The translations under genes and the position numbers were made by a program. 64,000 bases of DNA from Klebsiella oxytoca NBRC 105695 (lineage in GTDB: Bacteria > Pseudomonadota > Gammaproteobacteria > Enterobacterales > Enterobacteriaceae): assembly GCF_001598695.1 (NCBI RefSeq), contig NZ_BCZK01000009.1, forward strand, positions 1 through 64,000, given 5' to 3'. Position 1 is the stretch's first letter; every line of letters begins with the position of its first letter. Below, one piece after another: positions 35,319 to 44,321 of the stretch. The notes under the pieces are model-generated. The model ran no database searches. It was not told where the DNA came from and saw only the letters and a list, made by a program, of their open reading frames with translations.

Positions 35319-37856
35319 ATGCTTATGAAAGCACAAAAGCGAAAGCCGGAGCATTATCCAGCATACCTGGTGGTTGGCGTCACGCTGTTATTCTCCGTTA
35401 TGGGAAATGACGCGCAGGGCCGTGATTTTTTTAACCCGGCGCTGCTTGAAATTGATAACCCCGAAATGAAAGGGGCCGACCTTTCAGCTTTTGAAAACGG
35501 CGCTCAGGCACCGGGTACTTATCATGTCGATGTGATTATAAATGACAAGGTGGTTGATGCGCGGGATATCGTCTTTTATGCCGTTGAGCGCCAGGGCGGA
35601 GTGCCAGAACTAAAACCTTGCCTGACGGTGGACCTGCTACAGAGCTATGGGGTGAAAACGGCGCAATTTGCCGCCTTATCCGGCACCGGGAAATGTGCGG
35701 ATCTCTCCGCTATCCCGCAGGCAACGTCCGAATTTCTGTTTAGCACGCAAAAATTGCGATTAAGTATTCCGCAAGCTGCGCTTTCACCGGTAGCACGAGG
35801 TTATGTCCCCCCGGAACGTTGGGACGAAGGTATTAACGCTGTCATGCTGAACTATATGCTTAGCGGAGCCAACGATTGGGGGCGCCATCAGGACGAAAAG
35901 AGCAGCAGTCAATATGCCAACCTGCGTCCGGGCATAAATTTGGGACCGTGGCGGCTGCGTCACTACTCCACCTGGAATCGTGATAGCCAGGGGGAAGAGA
36001 AGTGGGAGACGATTTACAGCTACGCGCAGCGCAATATTATTGCGTTAAAAGCTCAGCTGACGCTGGGCGACAGTACGGCGCCAGCGGATATTTTCGATAG
36101 TATGCCTTTTCGCGGCGGCCAGCTTGCGTCTGATGATGACATGCTGCCGGAGTCGATGCGCGGCTATGCCCCGGTGGTTCGCGGGATAGCAAGATCGCAT
36201 GCGCAGATCGTTATTCGCCAGAATGGTTATGTTATATACCAGGACTACGTAGCTCCCGGCGCATTTGAAATTAATGATATGTATCCCACCGGCGGTTCCG
36301 GGGATCTGAACGTGATCATTAAAGAAGCCGATGGCAGCGAGCAAAATTTTATTGTTCCCTATGCTTCGTTACCGATTCTGCAACGCGAAGGACGATTAAA
36401 ATATGCCCTAACGGCCGGCCAGTACCGCTCCTGGGACCGCCGCGTCGATAAAACTCCCTTCGGCCAGATGACGGGTATTTTAGGGGCAGGCGGTGGGTTC
36501 ACGCTATATGGCGGCTTTCAGGAATCAGCCAAATATCAGTCAATTGCCGGCGGCTTAGGAAGAAACCTCGGCGATATCGGCGCGCTCTCCAGCGATGTGA
36601 CGCAGGCATGGTCGCATCCTCAGGGGGAGAAGAAACAGGCCGGACAATCGTGGCGCATACGCTACAGCAAAAATATGCTCGCCACCGGCACCAATTTCGC
36701 TATTGCGGGATATCGCTACTCAACCGGCGGTTACTACGCTATGCAGGAAACGCTGGACTCGTGGGGGAATCCCGGCACGGTGAACCAACATCGGCGCAAC
36801 AGAATGGAGATGACGCTGAGTCAGGGGCTGGGTGAGCGCGCAGGGTCATTAATGATGAGTGCGATCCGTGAAGATTACTGGCATGCCAGTCGCTCAGCCT
36901 CATCGCTGAGCGCCGGTTATAACAACGCCTGGCAAGGGATTAGCTACGGCATTAACTGGACGCGAAGTCAAAATGGCGGAGCATCGGGTGGACAAAACCG
37001 CAGTACAGGGAGCGCCGAACAGCTTATTTCACTGAATATCAGCGTTCCGTTGCCGCGTCTGGCCAGCAATACCTGGGCAAATTATGCCCTGAATAGCAGC
37101 AAGAGCGGCGGTGCGACCCATTCCGTCGGAATAAACGGCATTGCCCTGGAAGGCAATTCGCTGAACTGGAGCGTTCAGCAGGGGTATGGTTCCGGAGGCG
37201 ACGGATACAGCGGCAGCGCGAATGCAGATTATCGAGGCACCTATGGTGAACTGACGAGCGGCTACAGTTATGACAGAAATAGCGAGCGGCTGAGCTATGG
37301 CCTGGCGGGCGGGGTTCTGGCGCATGCCGACGGCATCACGTTCTCGCAACCGTTGGGTGAAACGAATGTGCTGGTAAAAGCTCCTGGCGCCTCCGGCGTC
37401 GACATTAATAATCAGAATGGCGCGAAGACCGATTTTCGCGGCTATACCGTAACGAATAATGTGTCTCCCTATCGTAAAAACGATATTGGCCTGAATACGA
37501 CAACCCTACCGGAGAATGTCGATTTGGCGATTACCAATAAAACGGTTATTCCGACGCGGGGAGCGGTGGTCCGCGCCGATTATATTGCTAATGTGGGTTT
37601 GCGGGCGCTGTTAACGCTAAAACAGAATAATCAACAGCCGGTGCCATTTGGCGCGCTGGTTAATCTGATGGGTAATGAAGGGCGCAGCGCTATCGTCGAT
37701 GAGGCAGGTCAGGTCTATTTAACCGGCATGCCGCCGCAGGGAACCTTAGACGTTGCCTGGGGCCAGAAAAATTCGCAGCGCTGCCAGGTGGATTATTCTC
37801 TGGCTGCAGATAATAGCATTAGCGGAATTAGCATGGCGCAGTTTACCTGTCGCTAA
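35319..37856 (+). CDS. Outer-membrane fimbrial usher
   Basis: An 845-residue usher of the FimD/PapC family, full length. After a signal peptide the N-terminal domain starts with FFNPALLEIDNPEMKGADLS; the beta-barrel and plug regions follow (GEINDMYPTGGSGDL-like segment FEINDMYPTGGSGDLNV; YRYSTGGYYAM); two C-terminal domains end in a Cys pair (CQVDYSL and FTCR). It assembles subunits and passes them to the surface. ATG 35325 has better spacing from GGAG than ATG 35319. The gene is intact. Confidence 0.94.
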   Translation: MLMKAQKRKPEHYPAYLVVGVTLLFSVMGNDAQGRDFFNPALLEIDNPEMKGADLSAFENGAQAPGTYHVDVIINDKVVDARDIVFYAVERQGGVPELKPCLTVDLLQSYGVKTAQFAALSGTGKCADLSAIPQATSEFLFSTQKLRLSIPQAALSPVARGYVPPERWDEGINAVMLNYMLSGANDWGRHQDEKSSSQYANLRPGINLGPWRLRHYSTWNRDSQGEEKWETIYSYAQRNIIALKAQLTLGDSTAPADIFDSMPFRGGQLASDDDMLPESMRGYAPVVRGIARSHAQIVIRQNGYVIYQDYVAPGAFEINDMYPTGGSGDLNVIIKEADGSEQNFIVPYASLPILQREGRLKYALTAGQYRSWDRRVDKTPFGQMTGILGAGGGFTLYGGFQESAKYQSIAGGLGRNLGDIGALSSDVTQAWSHPQGEKKQAGQSWRIRYSKNMLATGTNFAIAGYRYSTGGYYAMQETLDSWGNPGTVNQHRRNRMEMTLSQGLGERAGSLMMSAIREDYWHASRSASSLSAGYNNAWQGISYGINWTRSQNGGASGGQNRSTGSAEQLISLNISVPLPRLASNTWANYALNSSKSGGATHSVGINGIALEGNSLNWSVQQGYGSGGDGYSGSANADYRGTYGELTSGYSYDRNSERLSYGLAGGVLAHADGITFSQPLGETNVLVKAPGASGVDINNQNGAKTDFRGYTVTNNVSPYRKNDIGLNTTTLPENVDLAITNKTVIPTRGAVVRADYIANVGLRALLTLKQNNQQPVPFGALVNLMGNEGRSAIVDEAGQVYLTGMPPQGTLDVAWGQKNSQRCQVDYSLAADNSISGISMAQFTCR

Positions 37857-37887
37857 GCGTTATTTTTTCAAACACAAGAGTACTTCT

Positions 37888-38820
37888 ATGAGAAAGTTTA
37901 TATCTCTCATTATTTTAATGTTGAGTTTAACCGCTGGCTGCTGTTCCGCGGTGACCTGTGAAGTATTACTGGCGCAGATCAATACCGTTGGTTTTGGTAC
38001 GGTGAATGTTCAACGCGATATCCCGGTAGGGGCGACTATCGCTTCTACCGTCTCCCCGGGCTACGCGCAAGCTGCCATTACTTCGGATAATGGAGAGTCT
38101 TGCCCCGGAAATTATTCCATGGTGTATTTGTCGGGTATTGAATCGCCAGTCAGCGGCGTTTATCAAACCAACCTTGAAGGGGTAGGGATCAAAGTAAATG
38201 GCATGCCCGGAGATTTTAACTTACCTCCGGTAACCGCAAACTACATTTTTTACCTGGGATATTATACGGTGTCGCTGGTGAAAACCGGAAATATCATCTC
38301 CGGACAATTAATGCCAGGGTTAATTGCTCAGGCGTGGTTTGGTTCTCCTGGCAATTATTTTACCAAAATCTCCCTGGACGCCAGTTCACAGGTAAATGTG
38401 CTTAGCTGCTCTATTTCGAGCCAGGTATTGAGTTTTGATCTCGGCAGCGTAAGCGCGGCCGAGTTTGGGTCTGCTGCGGGTTTTTCGCCTCCGCACACGG
38501 ACACGCAGAATTTAGGACTTAATTGCAACGCCGGAGCAAATATCCATATACAACTCCAGGGGACGCAGAATCCGGACGCCAGCGGCGACCGCAGCGTGCT
38601 GGCGTTAACCGGCCAGGGCAGCGAGACCGTTGCGGATGGCGTTGGCGTTCAGCTGCTTTATAACAATGCGCCAGTGCAGCTGAATAATCGCCTGATGCTA
38701 AAGCAATCCTCGGGCGGCCTGGAAAGTTTGCCGATTACGGCTCGTTATTATCAGACCAAGCCGGTGGTTAAAGCCGGCGAAGCTAACGCGACCGCAACTC
38801 TGGATATGACTTATCAATAG
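37888..38820 (+). CDS. Two-domain fimbrial tip adhesin
   Basis: The start is ATG 37888 (AAGAG upstream); the longer reading overlaps the usher. The 310-residue protein has a signal peptide (CCSA-VT), an N-terminal receptor-binding-like domain of about 165 residues (with Cys pairs in VTCEV and ESCPG) and a C-terminal pilin domain from about residue 170 (VLSCSISSQVLSFDLGSVSA to the final LDMTYQ). Such two-domain proteins sit at the tip of chaperone-usher fimbriae and give binding specificity. The ligand cannot be predicted. Confidence 0.88.
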   Translation: MRKFISLIILMLSLTAGCCSAVTCEVLLAQINTVGFGTVNVQRDIPVGATIASTVSPGYAQAAITSDNGESCPGNYSMVYLSGIESPVSGVYQTNLEGVGIKVNGMPGDFNLPPVTANYIFYLGYYTVSLVKTGNIISGQLMPGLIAQAWFGSPGNYFTKISLDASSQVNVLSCSISSQVLSFDLGSVSAAEFGSAAGFSPPHTDTQNLGLNCNAGANIHIQLQGTQNPDASGDRSVLALTGQGSETVADGVGVQLLYNNAPVQLNNRLMLKQSSGGLESLPITARYYQTKPVVKAGEANATATLDMTYQ

Positions 38821-38828
38821 GAGAGGCA

Positions 38829-39347
38829 ATGATCGCCAAATTACATGATTTATGTCTGGTTCTGGTATTGTTTTCCGCTCCGCTACTGGCCGGCGATGTG
38901 GTTTCGTTGAATATCAAGGGTAAAATAGTTGCCGCCCCCTGCCAGATCAGCAGCGATAGTGTTGCAAGAACAATTTCCTTGACCGATTCGCAGGGTATCC
39001 GGGCGTCTTCTCTCTATACGCCTGGCTCCGCGACAGAGTGGGTACCCTTTGATTTTAATATTGAACGCTGTCCCGCGGGAACGACAACGGCCACGATGCA
39101 GTTTTCCGGTAATGCTGATAACGCTGGCCCGGACGATCTTTATCAGAATAGCGGTAGCGCAGGCAATATTGCCATACAGCTACAAACGGCAGAAGGGCAG
39201 CCTTTAGGTAAGGATAAAACGGTAAGCGGGACGATTGTGAATAATCAATATCGCTACCGCCTGCGCGCGCGGGCATTCAGCCCGCGAGGTGGTGTTACGC
39301 CCGGTACGATTAATGCAGTTGTCACCGTGACCTTTACCTGGCAATAA
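38829..39347 (+). CDS. Minor fimbrial subunit
   Basis: A 172-residue exported pilin: signal peptide ending LLA-GD, paired cysteines in APCQISSD and ERCPAGTT, and a C-terminal donor-strand partner pattern ending VTFTWQ. It follows the adhesin gene by 8 bp with GGAGAGGCA as ribosome binding site. It is likely an adaptor or terminator subunit. The final Trp-Gln instead of the usual Tyr-x ending is slightly unusual. Confidence 0.9.
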   Translation: MIAKLHDLCLVLVLFSAPLLAGDVVSLNIKGKIVAAPCQISSDSVARTISLTDSQGIRASSLYTPGSATEWVPFDFNIERCPAGTTTATMQFSGNADNAGPDDLYQNSGSAGNIAIQLQTAEGQPLGKDKTVSGTIVNNQYRYRLRARAFSPRGGVTPGTINAVVTVTFTWQ

Positions 39348-39358
39348 AAGGAAGTACC

Positions 39359-39469
39359 ATGCTTTTCTGTACGCTATTTTGTAAATCGGCGATCGCCGTA
39401 ATTTCGCTGGCGACTATCGTCTGGCTGATGCTTGATATACTATCACCGGGTATCCAGGGGCTATCGTGA
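39359..39469 (+). CDS. Possible 36-residue membrane peptide
   Basis: A short frame from ATG 39359, with AAGGAAG four bases upstream, to TGA 39469. The peptide has one hydrophobic segment (AVISLATIVWLMLDIL) preceded by two Cys and a Lys, so it would be a single-span membrane peptide. Its TGA overlaps the GTG start of the LuxR-type regulator by four bases, suggesting coupled translation. I do not know a family for it. The strong ribosome binding site and overlap make it more credible than a random frame. Confidence 0.5.
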   Translation: MLFCTLFCKSAIAVISLATIVWLMLDILSPGIQGLS

Positions 39470-40086
39470 CCATGCTGAATGTCATTTATAAAAATGATAA
39501 TAATTTTTTTAAATTAGGTTTTAACGCTCTGCTGGAGAGTTTATTCCCTGCGGCTATGTTTAGCTCGTCGGCAGTGAATAAAATATATAAGGGGAAAGAT
39601 ACCGCAACCGATATTATGGTGCTGAGTTTATGCCGCGGGGAGGAGTACATTTGTCATCCCGAGTTACAGCATCGCCGGGGAGGCATCCTTATTGGCCTGG
39701 TAGGTAAGCAGTTCCGCTGGCGCGGAGGGATCTTGCCCTCATGCCTGAAGGAGATGATATTTATTCAGCAGGATGAGAAAATTTACCGGATAATTGCGCA
39801 AATTAAGCGGGCCCGGATGCAGGAGGCGACTCCCTCGATGAATCAATCCGATATTCGCTGTCATGATTGTCGTCATCGCAAGCTCTCAAGACAGCAGGAA
39901 AAAGTGGCCGCAGCACTACTGGCGGGGCTTTCGGTCAGAGAGATTGCCGGCAAGCTGGCGCTGAGCGAAAAAACGGTTTTCTCCCATAAGCGCATCATCA
40001 TGTCAAAATTCAAGTTACGCCATGATGTCGACCTCGTGCTGCTGTTAAATTATTTGCGCAGAAGCTCAGCGGGCCATAATGACTAA
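39466..40086 (+). CDS. LuxR-type helix-turn-helix regulator at the end of the fimbrial operon
   Basis: A 206-residue protein starting at GTG 39466 (GGGG 5 nt upstream; ATG 39472 is an alternative). The C-terminal 65 residues form a LuxR/FixJ-type helix-turn-helix: KLSRQQEKVAAALLAGLSVR then EIAGKLALSEKTVFSHKRII. The N-terminal part is not a recognisable receiver domain and contains a possible Cys cluster just before the DNA-binding region (CHDCRH). Regulators of this shape often end fimbrial operons and feed back on them. It is coupled to the preceding small membrane peptide. Confidence 0.85.
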   Translation: MTMLNVIYKNDNNFFKLGFNALLESLFPAAMFSSSAVNKIYKGKDTATDIMVLSLCRGEEYICHPELQHRRGGILIGLVGKQFRWRGGILPSCLKEMIFIQQDEKIYRIIAQIKRARMQEATPSMNQSDIRCHDCRHRKLSRQQEKVAAALLAGLSVREIAGKLALSEKTVFSHKRIIMSKFKLRHDVDLVLLLNYLRRSSAGHND

Positions 40087-40146
40087 CTTGCAAAAAGCTA
40101 TTTCTCATCTATGTTTATTCTGCTTGTAACAATGGAGGATAAAAGC

Positions 40147-40200
40147 ATGTGTACCCATTTGCATGATAACGCGCGTCAATACGCCGAAGAGAAAAAATGA
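40147..40200 (+). CDS. Possible 17-residue Cys/His leader peptide upstream of zntB
   Basis: ATG 40147 is preceded by GGAGG with an 8-nt spacer, an excellent ribosome binding site, and the frame closes at TGA 40200. The peptide begins MCTHLHDNAR and ends in charged residues. The C-x-H-x-H start could bind zinc, which is notable upstream of a zinc transporter gene. An inverted pair (AACCTG near 40213, CAGGTT near 40257) and then a terminator-like hairpin follow. It could equally be unrelated to zntB. Confidence 0.4.
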   Translation: MCTHLHDNARQYAEEKK

Positions 40201-40291
40201 ACGACTCCCGTTAACCTGTCTTGCCGCCGGCATACGTTCTGGCGACGGAGGATCGCGCAGGTTAGCCGCTGTATCGCAAAGTTTATCCACG

Positions 40292-40318
40292 ACCCGCCGC
40301 CGGCGGGTTCTTCGTTTT
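40292..40318 (+). terminator. Intrinsic terminator or attenuator before zntB
   Basis: ACCCGCCG-C-CGGCGGGT (40292-40308) followed by TTCTTCGTTTTT. It ends either the fimbrial operon or, as an attenuator, the short transcript that carries the 17-residue frame. A promoter-like TTGCGT with TAGACT 16 bp later lies between it and zntB. Confidence 0.7.
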
Positions 40319-40427
40319 TGCGTCCCCACTTTTCGCCAGTGAATTCAGCAGGATGGGCTTATTAACTCTTGCGTAACCGTCGCGTAAGGCTAGACTACGA
40401 AAATGTGCATGAGTTAACGGAGGTCCA

Positions 40428-41411
40428 GTGGACGCCATAAAAGGATCGGAACTGAACGTGCCGGATGCCGTTTTTGCATGGGTGTTCGACGGGCAGGGCG
40501 GCGTAAAGCCGCTGGTCGACAGCGATACCATTGATAAAGAGCATCCTTGTTGGCTGCATCTCAATTATACCCATGTAGATAGCGCGGAATGGCTGGCATC
40601 GACGCCGCTGCTGCCTAATAACGTACGCGATGCGCTGGGTGGGGAGAGCACTCGTCCCAGAGTGACGAGGATTGGCGATGGGGCATTAATTACGCTGCGC
40701 TGTATTAACGGCAGCACCGATGAGCGCCCGGACCAATTGGTTGCGATGCGTCTCTATATGGACGAGCGGTTAATTGTTTCTACCCGGCAGCGCAAAGTGC
40801 TGGCGCTGGACGATGTGCTCGGCGATTTGCGTGAGGGCAACGGGCCGGTTGACGGCGGCGGCTGGCTGGTGGAAGTCTGCGATGCGCTGACCGATCACGC
40901 CAGCGAATTTATTGAGCAGCTCCATGACCGGATTATCGATCTGGAAGATGATTTACTCGATCAGCAGGTGCCGCCGCGCGGCTTTCTGGCGCTGTTGCGT
41001 AAACAGCTTATCGTCATGCGCCGTTATATGGCGCCGCAGCGTGATGTCTATGCAAGGCTGGCCAGCGAGCGGCTGCCGTGGATGAGCGATGACCATCGGC
41101 GGCGGATGCAGGATATTGCTGAGCGTCTTGGCCGCGGTCTGGATGAAATTGATAGCTGCATCGCCAGAACGGCGATTATGAGCGATGAGATCGCGCAGAT
41201 TATGCAGGAGTCGTTATCGCGAAGAACCTACACGATGTCGCTCATGGCGATGGTTTTTCTGCCCAGTACCTTTTTAACCGGGCTGTTCGGGGTTAACCTC
41301 GGCGGCATTCCCGGCAATAGCTGGCATATGGGTTTTTCTATTTTCTGCATAATGTTAGTCGTTCTCATTGGGGGTGTTACATGGTGGTTGCATCGTAGTA
41401 AATGGTTGTAA
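40428..41411 (+). CDS. zntB: ZntB zinc transporter, CorA family
   Basis: A 327-residue CorA-like inner membrane transporter that moves Zn2+ together with protons. The sequence follows E. coli ZntB along its length; the two C-terminal helices surround the GVN motif (288-290) characteristic of ZntB, instead of GMN as in CorA. The long N-terminal cytoplasmic domain includes [15 protein letters not shown] and [10 protein letters not shown]. Start GTG 40428 follows GGAGG. A short frame with Cys/His residues and a hairpin lie upstream. Confidence 0.96.
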   Translation: MDAIKGSELNVPDAVFAWVFDGQGGVKPLVDSDTIDKEHPCWLHLNYTHVDSAEWLASTPLLPNNVRDALGGESTRPRVTRIGDGALITLRCINGSTDERPDQLVAMRLYMDERLIVSTRQRKVLALDDVLGDLREGNGPVDGGGWLVEVCDALTDHASEFIEQLHDRIIDLEDDLLDQQVPPRGFLALLRKQLIVMRRYMAPQRDVYARLASERLPWMSDDHRRRMQDIAERLGRGLDEIDSCIARTAIMSDEIAQIMQESLSRRTYTMSLMAMVFLPSTFLTGLFGVNLGGIPGNSWHMGFSIFCIMLVVLIGGVTWWLHRSKWL

Positions 41412-41457
41412 AGAATCGTCTTTTGTCGCGATGGCGATGATGAAAACCCGGCAATGT

Positions 41458-41471
41458 TTGAGCGAAATCAA
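41458..41471. promoter_or_regulatory. FNR box of the fnrS promoter
   Basis: TTGAG-CGAA-ATCAA matches the FNR consensus TTGAT-N4-ATCAA at nine of ten positions. Its centre is about 42 bp before the fnrS start, the class II spacing expected for FNR activation under anaerobic conditions. Confidence 0.88.
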
Positions 41472-41506
41472 TAAACCATCTACCCATTCAGGGCAATATC
41501 TCTCTC

Positions 41507-41628
41507 GCAGGTGAATGCAACGTCAAGCGATGGGCGTTGCGCTCCATATTGTCTTACTTCCTTTTTTGAATTACTGCATAGCACAATTGATTCGTACGAC
41601 GCCGACTTTAATGAGTCGGCTTTTTTTT
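41507..41628 (+). ncRNA. fnrS: FnrS, anaerobically induced small RNA
   Basis: The segment from GCAGGTGAATGCAACGTCAA to the terminator is nearly identical to the 122-nt E. coli FnrS and lies in the same place, between zntB and dbpA. FnrS works with Hfq and represses genes for aerobic metabolism such as sodB and maeA when FNR is active. The 3' end is a clear terminator: GCCGACT, six-base loop, AGTCGGC, then eight T residues (41621-41628). An FNR box sits upstream at the correct distance. Confidence 0.96.
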
Positions 41629-41688
41629 GCGCTCTGTTTCCCAGCTTCTACGCTTAATTGGTGTACCCGTCCATCACCGGGAGTCAAT

Positions 41689-41943
41689 ATGCGTTATCAA
41701 CCGCTGAACTCAATACCCATACCGCCGGAACCCAACGATCCTGTGCCGGTCCACGATCCCAAGCCACGTCCGCGCCCGTTGCCCGATCCGCCGCCTGACG
41801 ATGAGCCGATTAAATTGTCGCATCGGGTGCGGAGATCTGCGAGGATACGCGCCAGCAGATTGTCCGCCCCTCAATGTAATGCGAGAAATTATTGTGACCG
41901 CTTTTTCAACTCTGAATGTTTTGCCCGCCGCCCAGCTCACTAA
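41689..41943 (+). CDS. Possible proline-rich 84-residue protein overlapping dbpA
   Basis: A frame from ATG 41689 with GGGAG 5 nt upstream. The N-terminal half is strikingly proline-rich (SIPIPPEPNDPVPVHDPKPR then PRPLPDPPPDDEPIKLSHRV), followed by an Arg-rich part, and the frame ends inside dbpA, overlapping its start by 50 bp. I know no family. The strong ribosome binding site and biased composition argue for translation, perhaps of a shorter real product whose 3' end has been altered. It could influence dbpA translation through the overlap. Confidence 0.5.
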   Translation: MRYQPLNSIPIPPEPNDPVPVHDPKPRPRPLPDPPPDDEPIKLSHRVRRSARIRASRLSAPQCNARNYCDRFFNSECFARRPAH

Positions 41944-43267
41944 CCTGAATGAACTGGGGTATCTTTCGATGACCCCGGTTCAGGCAGCGGCTTTACCCGC
42001 GATTCTTGCGGGCAAAGATGTCCGCGTGCAGGCAAAAACCGGCAGCGGTAAAACGGCGGCATTCGGCCTCGGGCTACTCCAGCACGTTGACGCCTCGCTG
42101 TTCCAGACCCAGTCTCTGGTGTTGTGTCCGACCCGCGAGCTGGCGGATCAGGTGGCCGGTGAACTGCGTCGCCTGGCGCGTTTCCTGGCGAATATCAAAA
42201 TATTAACCCTCTGCGGCGGCCAGCCCTTTGGCGCTCAGCGCGACTCGCTGCAGCACGCGCCGCATATTATCGTCGCCACGCCGGGACGCTTGCTCGATCA
42301 CCTGCAGAAGGGCACCGTGTCGCTGGACGCTCTGCAAACGCTGGTGATGGACGAAGCGGATCGCATGTTGGATATGGGTTTTAGCGATGCCATTGATGAC
42401 GTGATCCGCTTTGCGCCGGCGTCGCGCCAGACGCTGCTGTTTTCCGCCACCTGGCCGGAAGCAATAGCGGCAATCAGCGGCCGCGTGCAGAATAATCCGC
42501 AGACTATTGAAATTGATGCCGTTGATGCGCTACCGGCTATCGAACAGCAGTTTTTTGAAACTTCGCAAAAGGGTAAAATCGCGCTGCTGCAAAAGCTACT
42601 AAGCCAGCATCAGCCCGCCTCCTGCGTGGTGTTCTGTAACACCAAAAAGGATTGCCAGGCCGTTTGCGATTCGCTCAACGCCGCCGGGCAGAGCGCGCTA
42701 TCGCTGCATGGCGATCTTGAACAGCGCGACCGCGACCAGACGCTGGTGCGTTTTGCCAACGGGAGCGCGCGCGTGCTGGTGGCGACCGATGTCGCTGCCC
42801 GCGGCCTGGATATAAAATCGCTCGAACTGGTGGTGAACTATGAGCTGGCCTGGGACCCGGAGGTACACGTGCATCGCATTGGCCGTACCGCTCGCGCCGG
42901 TGAAAGCGGTCTGGCGATTAGCCTCTGCGCGCCGGAAGAGGCGCAGCGTGCGAACATTCTTGCCGAAATGCTGCAAATGAAGCTCAACTGGATGGACGGG
43001 CCGATGAATAGCTCGATTACGCCGCTGCAGGCAGAGATGGCCACGCTGTGCATTGACGGCGGTAAAAAGGCTAAAATGCGTCCGGGCGATGTGCTGGGAG
43101 CGTTGACCGGTGATATCGGTCTTGATGGTGCTGACATCGGAAAGATCGCCGTTCATCCGGCACATGTCTACGTTGCCCTGCGTCAGAGCGTAGCGCATAA
43201 GGCATTCAGGCAGCTTCAAAACGGCAAAATTAAAGGCAAGGCCTGCCGGGTACGTTTGCTGAAATAG
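41894..43267 (+). CDS. dbpA: DbpA, DEAD-box ATP-dependent RNA helicase
   Basis: A 457-residue helicase, the same length as E. coli DbpA when started at GTG 41894. It unwinds RNA during assembly of the large ribosomal subunit and is specifically stimulated by helix 92 of 23S rRNA. The motifs are complete: Q motif region (YLSMTPVQAAALPAIL), AKTGSGKT, PTRELADQ, the DEAD box in VMDEADRMLD, SAT (LFSATWPEA), and HRIGRTARAG. The C-terminal RNA-binding domain that recognises hairpin 92 is intact (GDIGLDGADIGKIAV). Confidence 0.97.
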   Translation: MTAFSTLNVLPAAQLTNLNELGYLSMTPVQAAALPAILAGKDVRVQAKTGSGKTAAFGLGLLQHVDASLFQTQSLVLCPTRELADQVAGELRRLARFLANIKILTLCGGQPFGAQRDSLQHAPHIIVATPGRLLDHLQKGTVSLDALQTLVMDEADRMLDMGFSDAIDDVIRFAPASRQTLLFSATWPEAIAAISGRVQNNPQTIEIDAVDALPAIEQQFFETSQKGKIALLQKLLSQHQPASCVVFCNTKKDCQAVCDSLNAAGQSALSLHGDLEQRDRDQTLVRFANGSARVLVATDVAARGLDIKSLELVVNYELAWDPEVHVHRIGRTARAGESGLAISLCAPEEAQRANILAEMLQMKLNWMDGPMNSSITPLQAEMATLCIDGGKKAKMRPGDVLGALTGDIGLDGADIGKIAVHPAHVYVALRQSVAHKAFRQLQNGKIKGKACRVRLLK

Positions 43268-43278
43268 ACCCGGCAGCG

Positions 43279-43304
43279 GCGTCTCAGGCGATTGCCTGAG
43301 ACGC
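43279..43304. terminator. Hairpin between convergent dbpA and ttcA
   Basis: GCGTCTCAGGC-GATT-GCCTGAGACGC, eleven perfect pairs, centred in the 44 bp between the two stop codons. It can serve both directions; a T-rich stretch is lacking. Confidence 0.65.
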
Positions 43305-43311
43305 AGGAGGA

Positions 43312-44247
43312 TTATTTCACTTCCACCACGTTCAGACGCAGAGCGTCCAGCTGCGCATCATCTTCTTCCGGTTGCCAGCCGGCCGGCTGCGTCGGGAGCT
43401 CTTCGCGATCGAACGCCAGGTCGCCGCCGTCAACGACCGCAGAGCCGTGATGAATGCCTTTGAAGTCGAACAGATTAACGTCGCTGAGATGAGAAGGCAC
43501 CACGTTCTGCATCGCGCTAAACATGGTTTCGATGCGTCCGGGATAGCGTTTGTCCCAATCGCGCAGCATATCGGCAATCACCTGACGCTGTAGGTTCGGC
43601 TGCGAACCGCACAGGTTGCACGGAATAATCGGGAAACCTTTCACCTGAGAGAAACGTTCAATATCTTTTTCCCGGCAGTAGGCCAGCGGGCGAATAACGA
43701 TATGTTTACCGTCGTCGCTCATCAGCTTCGGCGGCATCCCTTTCATCTTACCGCCATAGAACATATTCAGAAACAGAGTCTGCAGGATGTCGTCGCGGTG
43801 GTGGCCAAGGGCGATTTTGGTGGCGCCCAGCTCAGTCGCGGTGCGGTAAAGAATGCCGCGGCGCAGGCGCGAACAGAGAGAGCAGGTGGTTTTGCCTTCC
43901 GGAATTTTTTCTTTAACGATGCCGTAGGTATTTTCTTCAACAATCTTATATTCAACGCCCAACTGCTCAAGGTATTCCGGCAGGATATGTTCCGGGAAGC
44001 CCGGCTGTTTTTGGTCGAGGTTCACCGCCACCAGTGAGAAGGATATCGGCGCGCTTTTTTGCAGATTGCGCAAAATTTCCAGCATGGTGTAGCTGTCTTT
44101 ACCGCCGGAGAGGCAAACCATGATGCGGTCACCTTCTTCAATCATATTAAAATCAGCGATAGCCTCGCCGACGTTACGGCGCAAGCGCTTCTGCAATTTG
44201 TCGATATTGTATTTTTCTTTCTTTGTAACTTGCTGATTATCAAGCAT
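43312..44247 (-). CDS. ttcA: TtcA, tRNA 2-thiocytidine synthetase
   Basis: The 311-residue enzyme (start ATG 44247, same length as E. coli TtcA) makes 2-thiocytidine at position 32 of several tRNAs. It has the PP-loop SGGKDS for adenylation and the CSLC and CNLC cysteine pairs that hold the iron-sulfur cluster. The sequence is very close to E. coli. The 5' part of this gene is where the Rac prophage integrates in E. coli, and here a broken phage integrase lies immediately upstream. Confidence 0.97.
   Translation of the reverse strand: MLDNQQVTKKEKYNIDKLQKRLRRNVGEAIADFNMIEEGDRIMVCLSGGKDSYTMLEILRNLQKSAPISFSLVAVNLDQKQPGFPEHILPEYLEQLGVEYKIVEENTYGIVKEKIPEGKTTCSLCSRLRRGILYRTATELGATKIALGHHRDDILQTLFLNMFYGGKMKGMPPKLMSDDGKHIVIRPLAYCREKDIERFSQVKGFPIIPCNLCGSQPNLQRQVIADMLRDWDKRYPGRIETMFSAMQNVVPSHLSDVNLFDFKGIHHGSAVVDGGDLAFDREELPTQPAGWQPEEDDAQLDALRLNVVEVK
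44198..44223. other. Segment of ttcA equivalent to the Rac prophage attachment core
   Basis: This part of the ttcA 5' end (coding KKEKYNIDK) corresponds to the short core at which Rac inserts in E. coli K-12. I see no second copy within the window, so the far att site of the former element is either lost or too changed to recognise. The assignment comes from known biology plus the nearby integrase remnant. Confidence 0.45.
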
Positions 44248-44321
44248 TATAAACGTTCTCTGAAACAAAAGGCATGTAAGGGGCAAAGTTAACATTACGG
44301 TGCAAGTCTGGCGTCAGGCAT

